A stretch of DNA of 64,000 nucleotides. It comes from Micromonospora sp. NBC_00421 (lineage in GTDB: Bacteria; Actinomycetota; Actinomycetes; Mycobacteriales; Micromonosporaceae). Below the pieces are notes generated by a model. The model did not search any database, had not been told where the DNA came from, and was given only the letters and a program-made list of their open reading frames with translations. Position 1 is the first letter of the stretch. The number at the start of each line of letters is the position of its first letter. The stretch is taken from NCBI RefSeq assembly GCF_036017915.1, contig NZ_CP107929.1:5832001-5896000 (forward strand), written 5' to 3'. This document shows positions 8,425 to 16,863 of the stretch, piece after piece. The translations under genes were made by a program, and so were the position numbers.

Positions 8425-9549
8425 GTGCACGAGACCACCCCTCCCTCCTCGGTCCCGGACTTCACCCAGTGGCCGTCGTTCCCGTTCGAAGGCGACCTGC
8501 GGGTCAAGCACCTCGACGAACCGGTCCCTGTCGAACCTCCCCGCAAGGGGGAAGGACTCCGGGAGTGCGTCGCCTGCAACGCGCCGGACGACGCGTACAT
8601 CTGGGTCGGTGAGCGTTGGCGGGTCCGAGCCATGGACCGTCCCACCGGGCTGCCGATGGTGCTGATCCTTGAGTCGCGATCGCACCTCGACCTGGGCGAC
8701 CTGCCCAACCTGCTGGCTGCCGAACTCGGGGTGATGACCGTGCGTCTGGAGCGCGCGATCCGCTCGCTGGACGGCGTCGCCCGGGTGCACGTCAACCGGT
8801 GGGGCGACGGCTCCGCTCACCTGCACATGTGGTTCCTGGCGCGGCCGTACGGCCGGCTACAGCTACGCGGCACTTTCCTGTCGCTCTGGGACTCGATCCT
8901 GCCACCCATCTCCGAATCCCAGTGGCGGGAAAACCTGGCGCACGTCGCGGCCTGGCTGGCCGAGTTCGGTGGACGTCCCCTCGCCGAGCCGCCCCGAATC
9001 CAGTGGCAGACACCGTCCAGCATCGCTGCGCAGTCGTCGGCCGAGGCCGCTGCGGCTGCCGCCGGCGAAGCGGTATCGGTGATCGAGTCGGCGGAAGAGA
9101 CTCCCCTCCCCGGGCCGGAGGAGAGCTCGGCCGACATTGTGCCGGAGGAGACTTCGACAGCTGCGCAGCGCAGCGCAACTGTCACCCCCGGGGCCGGTGG
9201 CGCTCAGCACACCGGGACCGGCGAGGGTGACCCCCTTGAGACCGACGACCACGACATCGTCGGCGAGCCGACCGTGGCCGCCACCCACCAGACCGACACC
9301 GCCGACGGGACCGATCCGGGAGCCGCAGCCGGGAGGACCGACGCGGCGGTCACAGCTGACCCGGACGGCGACCGGATCGACCGGACGGGCGCCGGGGCGG
9401 AGGACGGCGACAGTCGAACTGGGGCGGGGACAGGCGACATCGGGGTCGAAGGCCCGGCCGGCATCGGAACCGACCACCGGCTCGACAGCGAGACCGGAGC
9501 CGAGGACGACGAAGAGCGAACCGTCGGATCGGACCCCGAGCGGCGCTGA
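8425..9549 (+). CDS. HIT-like (histidine-triad superfamily) protein with acidic tail
   Basis: The first 190 residues look like a histidine-triad fold nucleotide-binding protein. They contain a CVAC pair near residue 50, the sequence ESRSHLDLGDLPN, and VHVNRWGDGSAHLHMWF near residues 125-140, which resembles the HIT active-site motif. Two of the three triad histidines are present and the third position is Trp. From about residue 195 to the end (374) the protein is a low-complexity tail rich in Ala, Gly, Thr, Asp and Glu, probably disordered. The gene stands alone after the parS region. The exact substrate is unknown; nucleotide hydrolase or transferase activity is only an inference from the fold. 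Confidence 0.72.
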   Translation: MHETTPPSSVPDFTQWPSFPFEGDLRVKHLDEPVPVEPPRKGEGLRECVACNAPDDAYIWVGERWRVRAMDRPTGLPMVLILESRSHLDLGDLPNLLAAELGVMTVRLERAIRSLDGVARVHVNRWGDGSAHLHMWFLARPYGRLQLRGTFLSLWDSILPPISESQWRENLAHVAAWLAEFGGRPLAEPPRIQWQTPSSIAAQSSAEAAAAAAGEAVSVIESAEETPLPGPEESSADIVPEETSTAAQRSATVTPGAGGAQHTGTGEGDPLETDDHDIVGEPTVAATHQTDTADGTDPGAAAGRTDAAVTADPDGDRIDRTGAGAEDGDSRTGAGTGDIGVEGPAGIGTDHRLDSETGAEDDEERTVGSDPERR

Positions 9550-9601
9550 CGATCTCTGGTGGCGAGGCGGACGACCCGACCGGGAGACGCGGCGCGAAGG
9601 A

Positions 9602-10597
9602 TCAGGAGCGGCGGGCTGCGGCGCGGCGGACCAGTGTGCCGAGGACCTGACCGAAGTCCAGCCCGGCCGCCTGGATCGCCAACGGCAGCAGCGACGTCTC
9701 CGTCATGCCGGGCGACACGTTGACCTCCAGCACGTGGGGCCGACCGTCGCCGTCGACGATCAGGTCGACGCGGGAGAGGTCACGCAGTCCGAGTGCGGCG
9801 TGCGCGGCCAGTGCCACCTCGGCCACCGTACCGGCCACTGTCGGATCGAGGCGGGCCGGTGCGTGCCACGTGGTCCGGCCGGCGGTGTAGCGGGCCGCGT
9901 AGTCGTACACGCCGTTGCGGGGCACGATCTCGACCGGCGGCAGCGCCTGCGGCCCGTCGCCCAGGTCGACCACGGAGACCGCCACGTCCATGCCGGCCAC
10001 GTACTGCTCGACCAGCGCCGTCGAGTCGTACGCGAAGCAACCGACCATCGCGGCCGGGAGTGCTGCGGCGTCCTTGACCACGGCGGCACCCAGGCCCGAG
10101 CCGCCCTGCGTCGGCTTGACCATCAACGGCAGCCCCAACCGCTGCACGATCCGGTCGAGCACCGCCACCGCACCCAGCTCGGAGAAGCGGTCGTGCGGCA
10201 GGGCCACCCAGTCGGGGGTGGGGATGCCGTTCTCCCGCAGCACGGCCTTGGCCGACGGCTTGTCCCAGGCGAGCCGGGCGGCCCGCGCGTCGCAGCCGAC
10301 GTAGGGGACGTCGCAGAGGTCGAGCACCCCGCGCAGCGAGCCGTCCTCGCCGGTGGCGCCGTGCAGGGCGATCACCACGGCGTCCGGCGGGTCGGCGGCC
10401 AGCGCGGGCAGCAGCGCCACGTCGGCGTCCCGCAGCTCGGCCTCGACCCCGGCGCTGCGCAGCGCGTCGAGCACCCGCCGGCCGGACCGTAGCGAGACGT
10501 CCCGCTCGTACGACAGGCCACCCGCGAGCACCAGCACGCGCGGATCGGCAGCGGCGGAATCGGTCACGAGGGAGTGCTCGACGGGAGTGGCAGCCAT
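9602..10597 (-). CDS. D-alanine--D-alanine ligase family protein (ATP-grasp)
   Basis: This 331-residue protein has the features of Ddl enzymes, which join two D-alanines for peptidoglycan precursors. These are GGLSYERDVSLRSG near the N-terminus, HGATGEDGSLRGVLDLCDVPYVG, the ATP-grasp region WDKPSAKAVLRENGIPTPDW, MVKPTQGGSGLG, and the metal-binding end VLEVNVSPGMTETSLLP. Actinobacteria usually carry the main ddl elsewhere, so this origin-linked copy may be a paralogue with a related substrate. The ATG at 10597 lies seven bases after the aminotransferase stop, so the two are probably one operon. A longer frame from 10639 would overlap the aminotransferase. Confidence 0.85.
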   Translation of the reverse strand: MAATPVEHSLVTDSAAADPRVLVLAGGLSYERDVSLRSGRRVLDALRSAGVEAELRDADVALLPALAADPPDAVVIALHGATGEDGSLRGVLDLCDVPYVGCDARAARLAWDKPSAKAVLRENGIPTPDWVALPHDRFSELGAVAVLDRIVQRLGLPLMVKPTQGGSGLGAAVVKDAAALPAAMVGCFAYDSTALVEQYVAGMDVAVSVVDLGDGPQALPPVEIVPRNGVYDYAARYTAGRTTWHAPARLDPTVAGTVAEVALAAHAALGLRDLSRVDLIVDGDGRPHVLEVNVSPGMTETSLLPLAIQAAGLDFGQVLGTLVRRAAARRS

Positions 10598-10604
10598 GCG
10601 GGAA

Positions 10605-11912
10605 TCATGCCAAGTCGGGGCCGGGGGCGTCCGGGCCACCCCGCCGGCTCCCGGTCGGGGTGACCGCGCCGAAGACCTGCCGCATGGCGAGGTCCTGCTC
10701 CATGACCCGGGCCAGCCGGCGTACCCCCTCGCGGATCCGCTCGGGGGTGGGGAAGGAGAAGTTGAGCCGCATGTTCCCGGTGCCGGTGCCGTCGGCGTAG
10801 AAACCGGTGCCCGGCACGTAGGCGACCCGGGCGGCGATGGCGCGCGGCATCATCGCCTTGGCGTCCAGCCCGTCGGGCAGGCTGGCCCAGACGAACAGAC
10901 CACCGGTGGGCCTGGTCCAGGTGGTGCCCTCGGGCATCAGGTCGTGCAGCGCGCCGAGCAGCGCGTCCCGCCGCTCCCGGTAGATCTCCCGGTAGACCTT
11001 GAGCTGCTCGCGCCACGGCATAGTCGACAGGTACGTCGAGACGGCGGCCTGCGCGAAGCCGCTGGGGCAGAGGATCTGCGCCTCGCTGGCGATGACCAGC
11101 TTGTCGCGTACCGCGTGCGGAGCCAGGATCCAGCCCACCCGCAGCCCGGGGGCGAAGGTCTTGGAGAAGGTGCTCAGGTAGAACACCCCGTCGCGGCGGC
11201 GGGCCCGCAGCGGCGCGGGCGCCTCACCCTCGAAACCCAGCTGACCGTACGGGTCGTCCTCGATCACCAGCAGGCCGGCCCGCTCGCAGATGTCGAGCAC
11301 CCGTTCCCGTCGCTCCTCGCTCAGCGTCACGCCGGCCGGGTTCTGGTAGGTGGGGATGGTGTAGAGGAACTTCACCCGCCGGCCGGCGCGGGCCTGGTCG
11401 GCGATCGCCACCTCCAGGGCCTCCGGGATGAGCCCGTCGTCGTCCATCGGCACGTGCACGACCTGTGCCTGGGCGGCCTGGAACACCCCGAGTGCGCCGA
11501 CGTAGGTCGGGCCCTCGGCGAGCACCACGTCACCCGGGTCGAGGAAGAGCCGGGCCACCAGGTCGAGCGCCTGCTGCCCGCCGACGGTGACCACCACGTC
11601 GTCCGGGGAGGCGCCGCAGGACGCGTCGATGCCGGAGAGCGCCATCACCTCGCAGATCCGCTCACGCAGCTCCAGGGTGCCCTGGCCGATGCCGTACTGG
11701 AGGGTGGTGACGCCGTGCTCGGAGCCGAGCTTGCCGAGCATCTCGCCGACCGCGTCGAGCGGCAACGCGGCGATGTAGGGTGCGCCACCGGCGAGCGAGA
11801 CGACCTCCGGCCGGCTGGCCACCGCGAAGAGGGCCCGGATCTCCGAGGCGGTCATGCCCCGGACCCGCCGGGCGTACCGGTCGGTGTAGTCGTCGAGCGT
11901 CGTTCCGGTCAT
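10605..11912 (-). CDS. PLP-dependent aminotransferase (class I/II fold)
   Basis: A 435-residue pyridoxal-phosphate enzyme of the fold-type I aminotransferase group, closest in appearance to the 2-aminoadipate/valine-pyruvate aminotransferase-like family. Visible features are GGAPYIAALPLDAV, TLQYGIGQGTLELRERI, VTVGGQQALDLVARLFLDPGD, the PTYQNPAGVTLSEERR motif, the EDDPYGQLGF segment and the PLP lysine in STFSKTFAPGLRVGW. The start at ATG 11912 is preceded by GAGGTG. A longer open frame upstream is arginine-rich and not family-like. The substrate cannot be read from the sequence. It is followed immediately by the Ddl-like gene. Confidence 0.88.
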   Translation of the reverse strand: MTGTTLDDYTDRYARRVRGMTASEIRALFAVASRPEVVSLAGGAPYIAALPLDAVGEMLGKLGSEHGVTTLQYGIGQGTLELRERICEVMALSGIDASCGASPDDVVVTVGGQQALDLVARLFLDPGDVVLAEGPTYVGALGVFQAAQAQVVHVPMDDDGLIPEALEVAIADQARAGRRVKFLYTIPTYQNPAGVTLSEERRERVLDICERAGLLVIEDDPYGQLGFEGEAPAPLRARRRDGVFYLSTFSKTFAPGLRVGWILAPHAVRDKLVIASEAQILCPSGFAQAAVSTYLSTMPWREQLKVYREIYRERRDALLGALHDLMPEGTTWTRPTGGLFVWASLPDGLDAKAMMPRAIAARVAYVPGTGFYADGTGTGNMRLNFSFPTPERIREGVRRLARVMEQDLAMRQVFGAVTPTGSRRGGPDAPGPDLA

Positions 11913-12126
11913 GACATCACCTCGATCGGGTGTCGGTCGGGCTCCCGCCCGCTGGGGTACCCGCGGTGCCGGCGACCATGGCGGCGCGGATGCACCGGTC
12001 GGTCGATCGTAGTCCCCGACGGGGCCGGTCGCCGCTCCCGATCTGGCTCCCGTCCACATCCCGGACGGCCGTCCCCGGCTCGGGTGGGCATTCGCGCGTC
12101 CACTCCCGTACGGTCGCCGGGCGGCG

Positions 12127-12163
12127 TACGATCGCTCGGCGGGGGCTACGATCGCTCGGCGGG
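12127..12163. repeat. 17-bp direct repeat in divergent intergenic region
   Basis: TACGATCGCTCGGCGGG occurs twice, 20 bases centre to centre (12127-12143 and 12147-12163), in the 319-base gap between the divergent aminotransferase and GNAT genes. Spacing of about two helical turns would suit a regulator binding one face. Nothing else stands out in the gap. Confidence 0.5.
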
Positions 12164-12231
12164 CCGCAGCGGGCGACTCGGGGACGCAGCGGGCTGATCT
12201 CGCCTCCGAGCCTAAGTGTGGGGATGCTCTG

Positions 12232-12900
12232 ATGTCGCGACGCCTGGTCAGTCTGACCCTCGACACCCTGGAAGACCTGCCTCGCCCGTGCCGGCAGTGC
12301 GTCTACTGGGAGCTGGACCCGGTCTCCGCGGAGCGGGCCTGCGCCGGTGGTGACCCGGGGCTGGAGAAGGAGGCCTGGGTCTCCCAGACGCTGCTGGAGT
12401 GGGGTTCCTGCGGCAAGCTGGCGTACGTCGACGGGATGCCCGCCGGTTTCGTGATGTACGCGCCGCCGGCCTACGTACCCCGGTCGATGGCCTTTCCGAC
12501 CTCGCCGGTCTCGGCGGACGCGGCGCTGCTGATGACCGCCAGTGTGGTGCCGGCCTTCGCCGGCGGCGGGCTGGGCCGGATGCTGGTACAGGGTGTCGCC
12601 CGGGATCTGACCAAGCGGGGCATCAAGGCGATCGAGGCGTTCGGCGACGCGAAGTTCGGTGACGAGCCGGACGACTCCGTCCGGGCCTGCGTCGCCCCGA
12701 CCGACTTCTTCCTCTCGGTGGGCTTCAAGACGGTCCGCCCGCATCCGCGCTACCCACGTCTGCGGCTGGAGCTGCGCACCGCGCTGAGCTGGAAGTCCGA
12801 CGTCGAGTACGCGTTGGAGAAGCTACTCGGCTCGATGAGCCCGGAAAGCCTGCTCCGCCCGGTCCGCCCCGCCCCGGCCACCCGTTCCAGCGCCAGCTGA
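12232..12900 (+). CDS. GNAT family N-acetyltransferase
   Basis: This 222-residue protein has a GNAT acetyl-CoA fold. The substrate side is near WELDPVSAERA, and the CoA-binding loop is SVVPAFAGGGLGRMLVQGVARDL near residues 100-123, where the usual Q/R-x-x-G-x-G/A motif appears as FAGGGLG. Pairs of cysteines occur at the N-terminus (CRQCVYW). A homologous GNAT gene sits next to the parAB/trx region in other actinomycetes, which supports an old, conserved role, but its acceptor is unknown. The ATG is preceded by GGGGA seven bases upstream. It is transcribed away from the aminotransferase. Confidence 0.85.
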   Translation: MSRRLVSLTLDTLEDLPRPCRQCVYWELDPVSAERACAGGDPGLEKEAWVSQTLLEWGSCGKLAYVDGMPAGFVMYAPPAYVPRSMAFPTSPVSADAALLMTASVVPAFAGGGLGRMLVQGVARDLTKRGIKAIEAFGDAKFGDEPDDSVRACVAPTDFFLSVGFKTVRPHPRYPRLRLELRTALSWKSDVEYALEKLLGSMSPESLLRPVRPAPATRSSAS

Positions 12901-12996
12901 GCCGCACCGCACCGCACCGAGCCTCGCCCGCACCGAGCCGGGCGCCGAGCCAGTCGCGCGGAGCAGGCCGCCGCGTCGCCCTTGCCCGTCGGCCGC

Positions 12997-14154
12997 TCAG
13001 TCGCGGACCGCGCCGGCGGCCACCACCGCCCGCAGTGCGCTCACGTCGATCGAGCCGGTCGGCACGTCCCGCTCGACGGGGAAGAACATCCGCTGTACGG
13101 CGGCCACGATCGCCTCGACGAGCCGGTCCCGGAACCGGGGATCGACCAGCCGGGACCGGTCCTGCGGGGAGGTCAGGTAGCCCACCTCGACCCGCACGGC
13201 GGGCATCCTGGTCAACCGCAGCAGATCCCACGCCTTGGCGTGGGTACGACAGTCCCGCAGCCCGGTCCGCGCGACGATCTCCCGCTGCACCAGCCCGGCC
13301 AGTCGTTCCCCGGTGGCCGAGGTGACCCCGTTGTCGGTGCCGTAGTGGTAGGTGGCCACCCCGTCGGCGGCCGGGTTGGCATGGCCGTCGGTGTGCAGCG
13401 AGATGAACACGTCCGCGCCGAGCGAGTTGGCCAGCTCCGCCCGGTCGGTGTCCGGCAGGCAGGCCCGGGGCGCCGGGCCACGGGTCAGCTGCACCCGTAC
13501 CCCGGCTGCGGCGAGCCGGCCCTCCAGCCGGCTGGCCAGGTCGTGCACCAGGTCCGCCTCGGTCCAGCGCAGGTTGCCGTCGGGCACCACCACCCCGGGG
13601 TCGGTGCCGCCGTGCCCCGGGTCGATGACGACGGTCCGCCCGACAAGCGTCGGGCCGGACTGCCGGATCGCGTCGGATTCGCGGAGCCACTGGGGGCGTC
13701 CGCCGACCACCTTGCGGCCGAGCCGGCGCAGCGCATCCATCGTGTACGGGCCACAGGAGCCGTCCGGCTTCAACCCGACCTCGCGTTGGAACTGCGCCAC
13801 CGCCCGTGAGGTGCGTACCCCGTAGACGGCGTCGGCGCGGCCTGCGTCGTACCCCATCTCCAGCAGTCGCTCCTGCAACGAGCGGACGTCCTCGCCGGTG
13901 AGGGGTTCGGGCACCGCGTGGTAGAGGGTGCGGGCGCCGAGCCGCCAGCGGGCGGCGTCCAGGGCCCGCCAGGTCTCCGCACCCACCCGGCCGTCGGCGC
14001 TGAGCCCACGGGACTGCTGGAAGGCCCGGACGGCACGTTCGGTGGCGCTGTCGAACTCGTCGCCGGGGGTGGCCGGAAGGAGGTCCAGGCCGGTCAGGAC
14101 CGCGCGGATCTCGGTTACGGCCGGTCCGCGGTCACCGGGTCGGATCGGACGCAC
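12997..14154 (-). CDS. cwlM: CwlM-like N-acetylmuramoyl-L-alanine amidase family protein
   Basis: The 385-residue protein has two peptidoglycan-binding repeats (about residues 5-68 and 85-145, each with AVxxFQxxxGL), then an Amidase_3 domain (about 170-365). The four zinc/catalytic positions look present: His in VIDPGHGGTDPG, Glu in WTEADLVHDL, His in ISLHTDGHAN and Glu in VEVGYLTSPQ. No signal peptide is visible, matching the cytoplasmic mycobacterial CwlM, a regulator of MurA and peptidoglycan synthesis. The gene order trxB-trxA-cwlM is the same as in Mycobacterium, supporting orthology. Whether it cleaves peptidoglycan or acts only as a regulator is not decided by sequence. Confidence 0.85.
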   Translation of the reverse strand: MRPIRPGDRGPAVTEIRAVLTGLDLLPATPGDEFDSATERAVRAFQQSRGLSADGRVGAETWRALDAARWRLGARTLYHAVPEPLTGEDVRSLQERLLEMGYDAGRADAVYGVRTSRAVAQFQREVGLKPDGSCGPYTMDALRRLGRKVVGGRPQWLRESDAIRQSGPTLVGRTVVIDPGHGGTDPGVVVPDGNLRWTEADLVHDLASRLEGRLAAAGVRVQLTRGPAPRACLPDTDRAELANSLGADVFISLHTDGHANPAADGVATYHYGTDNGVTSATGERLAGLVQREIVARTGLRDCRTHAKAWDLLRLTRMPAVRVEVGYLTSPQDRSRLVDPRFRDRLVEAIVAAVQRMFFPVERDVPTGSIDVSALRAVVAAGAVRD

Positions 14155-14293
14155 GTCTGACCCCCTCGGAGGCTGGGCTGCCGGGCACCTTCGCTGACGC
14201 CACGCTGCGCGTCCGGTAGGACCAGCGCTTACGGAGCGTACCGTGACCGGGCCGCACCGGGTCGATGTTCACGCAGGTCAGCGCAGTGACGAC

Positions 14294-14326
14294 GGAACCC
14301 CGCACCCGAGTGGGGCACGGGGTTCC
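14294..14326 (-). terminator. Hairpin downstream of trxA
   Basis: GGAACCCCG and CGGGGTTCC form a nine-base-pair stem enclosing a GC-rich loop 16 bases past the trxA stop. It lies between trxA and cwlM. The remaining bases of this 188-base gap show no gene. Confidence 0.6.
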
Positions 14327-14342
14327 GGGTGGTACGCCGACG

Positions 14343-14666
14343 TCAGAGCGCCGACTCGATCAGCCGGACCAGTTCGCCCTTCGGCTTGGCCCCGGCGATC
14401 GACTGCACCGGCTCGCCGTTCTTGAAGATGGTCAGGGTCGGCACCGACATCACCCGGTAGGCGCGGGCGGTCTCCGGGTTCTCGTCGATGTTGAGCTTGA
14501 CGATGGTGACCTGGCCGGCCATCTCGCCCGCGATCTCCTCAAGCAGCGGCGAGACCTTGCGGCACGGCCCGCACCACTCGGCCCAGAAGTCCACCAGGAC
14601 CGGCTTGTCGGACTTCAGCACGTCGGCGGTGAAGCTGGCGTCCGTGACGACCTTCGTTGCTCCCAC
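14343..14666 (-). CDS. trxA: Thioredoxin
   Basis: A standard 107-residue cytoplasmic thioredoxin, reducing protein disulfides with electrons from TrxB. The active site WCGPC sits in VLVDFWAEWCGPCRKVSP at residue ~32. The cis-proline motif is SVPTLTIFKNGE, followed by the end LVRLIESAL. The start ATG is preceded by AGGAGAGT. It is 37 bases downstream of trxB and shares its transcript. Confidence 0.97.
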   Translation of the reverse strand: MGATKVVTDASFTADVLKSDKPVLVDFWAEWCGPCRKVSPLLEEIAGEMAGQVTIVKLNIDENPETARAYRVMSVPTLTIFKNGEPVQSIAGAKPKGELVRLIESAL

Positions 14667-14703
14667 AATGACTCTCCTGCTCGGTTGTTGGCGTTGCGGT
14701 CGT

Positions 14704-15654
14704 TCAGCTCAGGGTGGCGATGAACCGTTCGGCGTCGAGCGCGGCGGCGCAGCCCGTACCGGCGGCGGTGATCGCCTGCCGGTAGGTGTGGTCGACCACG
14801 TCACCGGCGGCGAAGACACCCGGCACGCTGGTCCGGGTGCTCGGTGCCTGCACCTTCACGTAACCCTCGTCGTCCAGCTCGACCTGGTCGCGGAAGAGTT
14901 CACTGCGCGGGTCGTGGCCGATCGCCACGAAGACGCCCGTCACGTCGAGGACCTTGACGTCGCCGGTGTGCACGTTGCGGATCCGGACGCCGGTGACCTT
15001 GCCGTCGTCGCCGAGCACCTCCTCGACGGTGCTGTTCCACTCCACCTTGATCTTGTCGTTGCTCAGTGCGCGGTCGGCCATGATCTTGCTGGCCCGGAAC
15101 GAGTCGCGCCGGTGGATGATGGTGACCGACTCGGCGAACCGGGTGAGGAAGCTGGCCTCCTCCATCGCGGAGTCACCGCCGCCGACCACCACGATGTGCT
15201 GGTTGCGGAAGAAGAACCCGTCACAGGTGGCGCAGGACGACACGCCGTGCCCCAGGTACTCCTGCTCACCCGGCACGCCCAGCGGACGCCAGGCCGAGCC
15301 GGTGGAGAGGATGACGGCCTTCGCCCGGTAGGCGGTCTGCCCGACCCACACGGTGCTCACCGCGCCGGAACCGGTGTCGCCGGTGTCCTTCAGCTCGACC
15401 CGGGTGACGTCGTCGGTGAGGAACTCCGCACCGAACCGCTCGGCCTGCTTGCGCATGTTGTCCATCAGCTCGGGGCCGAGGATGCCGTCGGCGAAACCGG
15501 GGAAGTTCTCCACCTCGGTCGTGGTCATCAACGCACCGCCGGACTGCACACCCTCGATCACGAGTGGCTTGAGGTTGGCACGCGCGGCGTAGACCGCCGC
15601 CGTGTACCCGGCCGGCCCGGAGCCGATGATGATCAGGTTGCGGACCTCGTCCAC
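14704..15654 (-). CDS. trxB: Thioredoxin-disulfide reductase
   Basis: TrxB is an NADPH-dependent flavoprotein that recycles thioredoxin. The 316-residue protein has the FAD-binding [20 protein letters not shown] near the N-terminus and the redox centre CATC in [13 protein letters not shown] near residue 140. The NADPH-binding [14 protein letters not shown] follows, and the second FAD motif is [23 protein letters not shown]. The GTG start has GGGAGACGGCA in front. A SigR-like promoter lies about 93 bases upstream. trxA follows. Confidence 0.97.
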   Translation of the reverse strand: MDEVRNLIIIGSGPAGYTAAVYAARANLKPLVIEGVQSGGALMTTTEVENFPGFADGILGPELMDNMRKQAERFGAEFLTDDVTRVELKDTGDTGSGAVSTVWVGQTAYRAKAVILSTGSAWRPLGVPGEQEYLGHGVSSCATCDGFFFRNQHIVVVGGGDSAMEEASFLTRFAESVTIIHRRDSFRASKIMADRALSNDKIKVEWNSTVEEVLGDDGKVTGVRIRNVHTGDVKVLDVTGVFVAIGHDPRSELFRDQVELDDEGYVKVQAPSTRTSVPGVFAAGDVVDHTYRQAITAAGTGCAAALDAERFIATLS

Positions 15655-15746
15655 TGCCGTCTCCCGATGTGTGTGTACGACATCGGCGGCGTACCGACGT
15701 CGATCCGAGCGCCGACGGTTCAGCGACGTCGGCGGCTGACTTGCAG

Positions 15747-15774
15747 AACGTCATCGTACGAACCGGGGATTCCC
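15747..15774 (-). promoter_or_regulatory. SigR/SigH-type promoter of trxBA
   Basis: On the minus strand GGGAAT (15774-15769) is followed 19 bases later by GTT (15749-15747), matching the GGGAAY-N18/19-GTT consensus of the disulfide-stress sigma factors SigR/SigH. Transcription of trxBA from such a promoter is established in Streptomyces and Mycobacterium; use of this copy is inferred. Confidence 0.7.
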
Positions 15775-15831
15775 GGACCGGTCGTCCGGTGGGTCACGTC
15801 ACGCGATGCGGGACGAGCGGTGACCGCGCTC

Positions 15832-16863
15832 TCACCCTACCCGCGCCTGGTAGCGGGTGTCCGCGCCGGATCCCGGCACCCCGCACTCCGCGCCGCTCAC
15901 CCACGCCCACCGGTCGCCGTCGGGATCGGCGAACCGGACCACCAGCGCCGGCTCACCGTGGAACGTGGCGTAGTCGACCACCTCGACGGTGACCGTCCCG
16001 CGGCCGTGCTCGGTCGAGATCTCGGCGAGGCAGGCGTCGAGTGCCGCCCGTGCGGTCAGTCGGTCCAGCCCACCCGGGGTCAACCGGCGCTTGTTCTCCA
16101 GGCTCTCGGGGCTCTCCGGGGCGGTGGGACTGATCTGGGTGGTGACGCCGGGGCCGTCTCCGGACTGGAAACCCGAGGGAGTGCCGAGCCGGGGCAGCGG
16201 CACGTCCGTGGCACCGCTCAGCGTCGCCGGGGACCAGTCGACACCGCTGCGTCGGGGTTCGCCGGTGAACCGGAACCCGCGTCCCGCGCTCTCCGCGCCG
16301 TCCTGCGCCGGCCCGGCCATCGTCGAGGCGGGCGAGTCCTGGCCGGCAGAGCCGTCGAGCAGATTGGCCACGCCGATTCCCACCGTGACCAGCGCCGCCG
16401 TGGCGAGGCTGACCGGCCCGGCGAGCCGCACCCAGCGCCGCCGACGGCCGGGGCCGGACGGATCGGCCCGTCCGTCACCGATCCGGTTGCCCGGGGTACG
16501 CCGACCGCCCGGCTGCGCCGGCACCGGAGCACCGACCCTGGCCGGTCGCCCGGGCTGGTCGGCTACCTCGGTGTCGGTGTCGGTGTCGGTGGGCACGGCG
16601 GTGGCCGGGCCGGCACCGGCGAGTACGGCGGTGAGCCGCTCCACCACGGCCGGAGGCATCTCCGGCGCGGTGGCACCCCAACCTGTCAACTCGTCGTGCA
16701 CCCGGGCCACGGCGGGGGCGAGCACGGCGTACGCGTCGGCCCAGGTGGCGTCCTCGGCCACCAGGCGGGCGACGACTGTCTGCTCCGGGGTGCCGTCCAG
16801 TGCCCCGCCCAGATAGTCGGCGAGCAGGTCGTGGTCGACCTCACTGAACCTGCGGCCCGTCAC
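15832..16863 (-). CDS. Anti-sigma factor (SigM partner, RsmA-like)
   Basis: A 343-residue membrane anti-sigma factor. The cytoplasmic N-terminus (residues 1-90) starts with SEVDHDLLADYLGGALDGTPEQ, resembling the sigma-binding region of such regulators. A transmembrane helix lies at about residues 145-168 (LAGPVSLATAALVTVGIGVANLL), and the outer C-terminal domain contains RAALDACLAEISTEHGRG and a late cysteine. Its GTG start overlaps the stop of the sigma gene (GTGA), the usual coupling of sigma and anti-sigma. No classical HxxxCxxC zinc motif is visible. Confidence 0.85.
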   Translation of the reverse strand: MTGRRFSEVDHDLLADYLGGALDGTPEQTVVARLVAEDATWADAYAVLAPAVARVHDELTGWGATAPEMPPAVVERLTAVLAGAGPATAVPTDTDTDTEVADQPGRPARVGAPVPAQPGGRRTPGNRIGDGRADPSGPGRRRRWVRLAGPVSLATAALVTVGIGVANLLDGSAGQDSPASTMAGPAQDGAESAGRGFRFTGEPRRSGVDWSPATLSGATDVPLPRLGTPSGFQSGDGPGVTTQISPTAPESPESLENKRRLTPGGLDRLTARAALDACLAEISTEHGRGTVTVEVVDYATFHGEPALVVRFADPDGDRWAWVSGAECGVPGSGADTRYQARVG

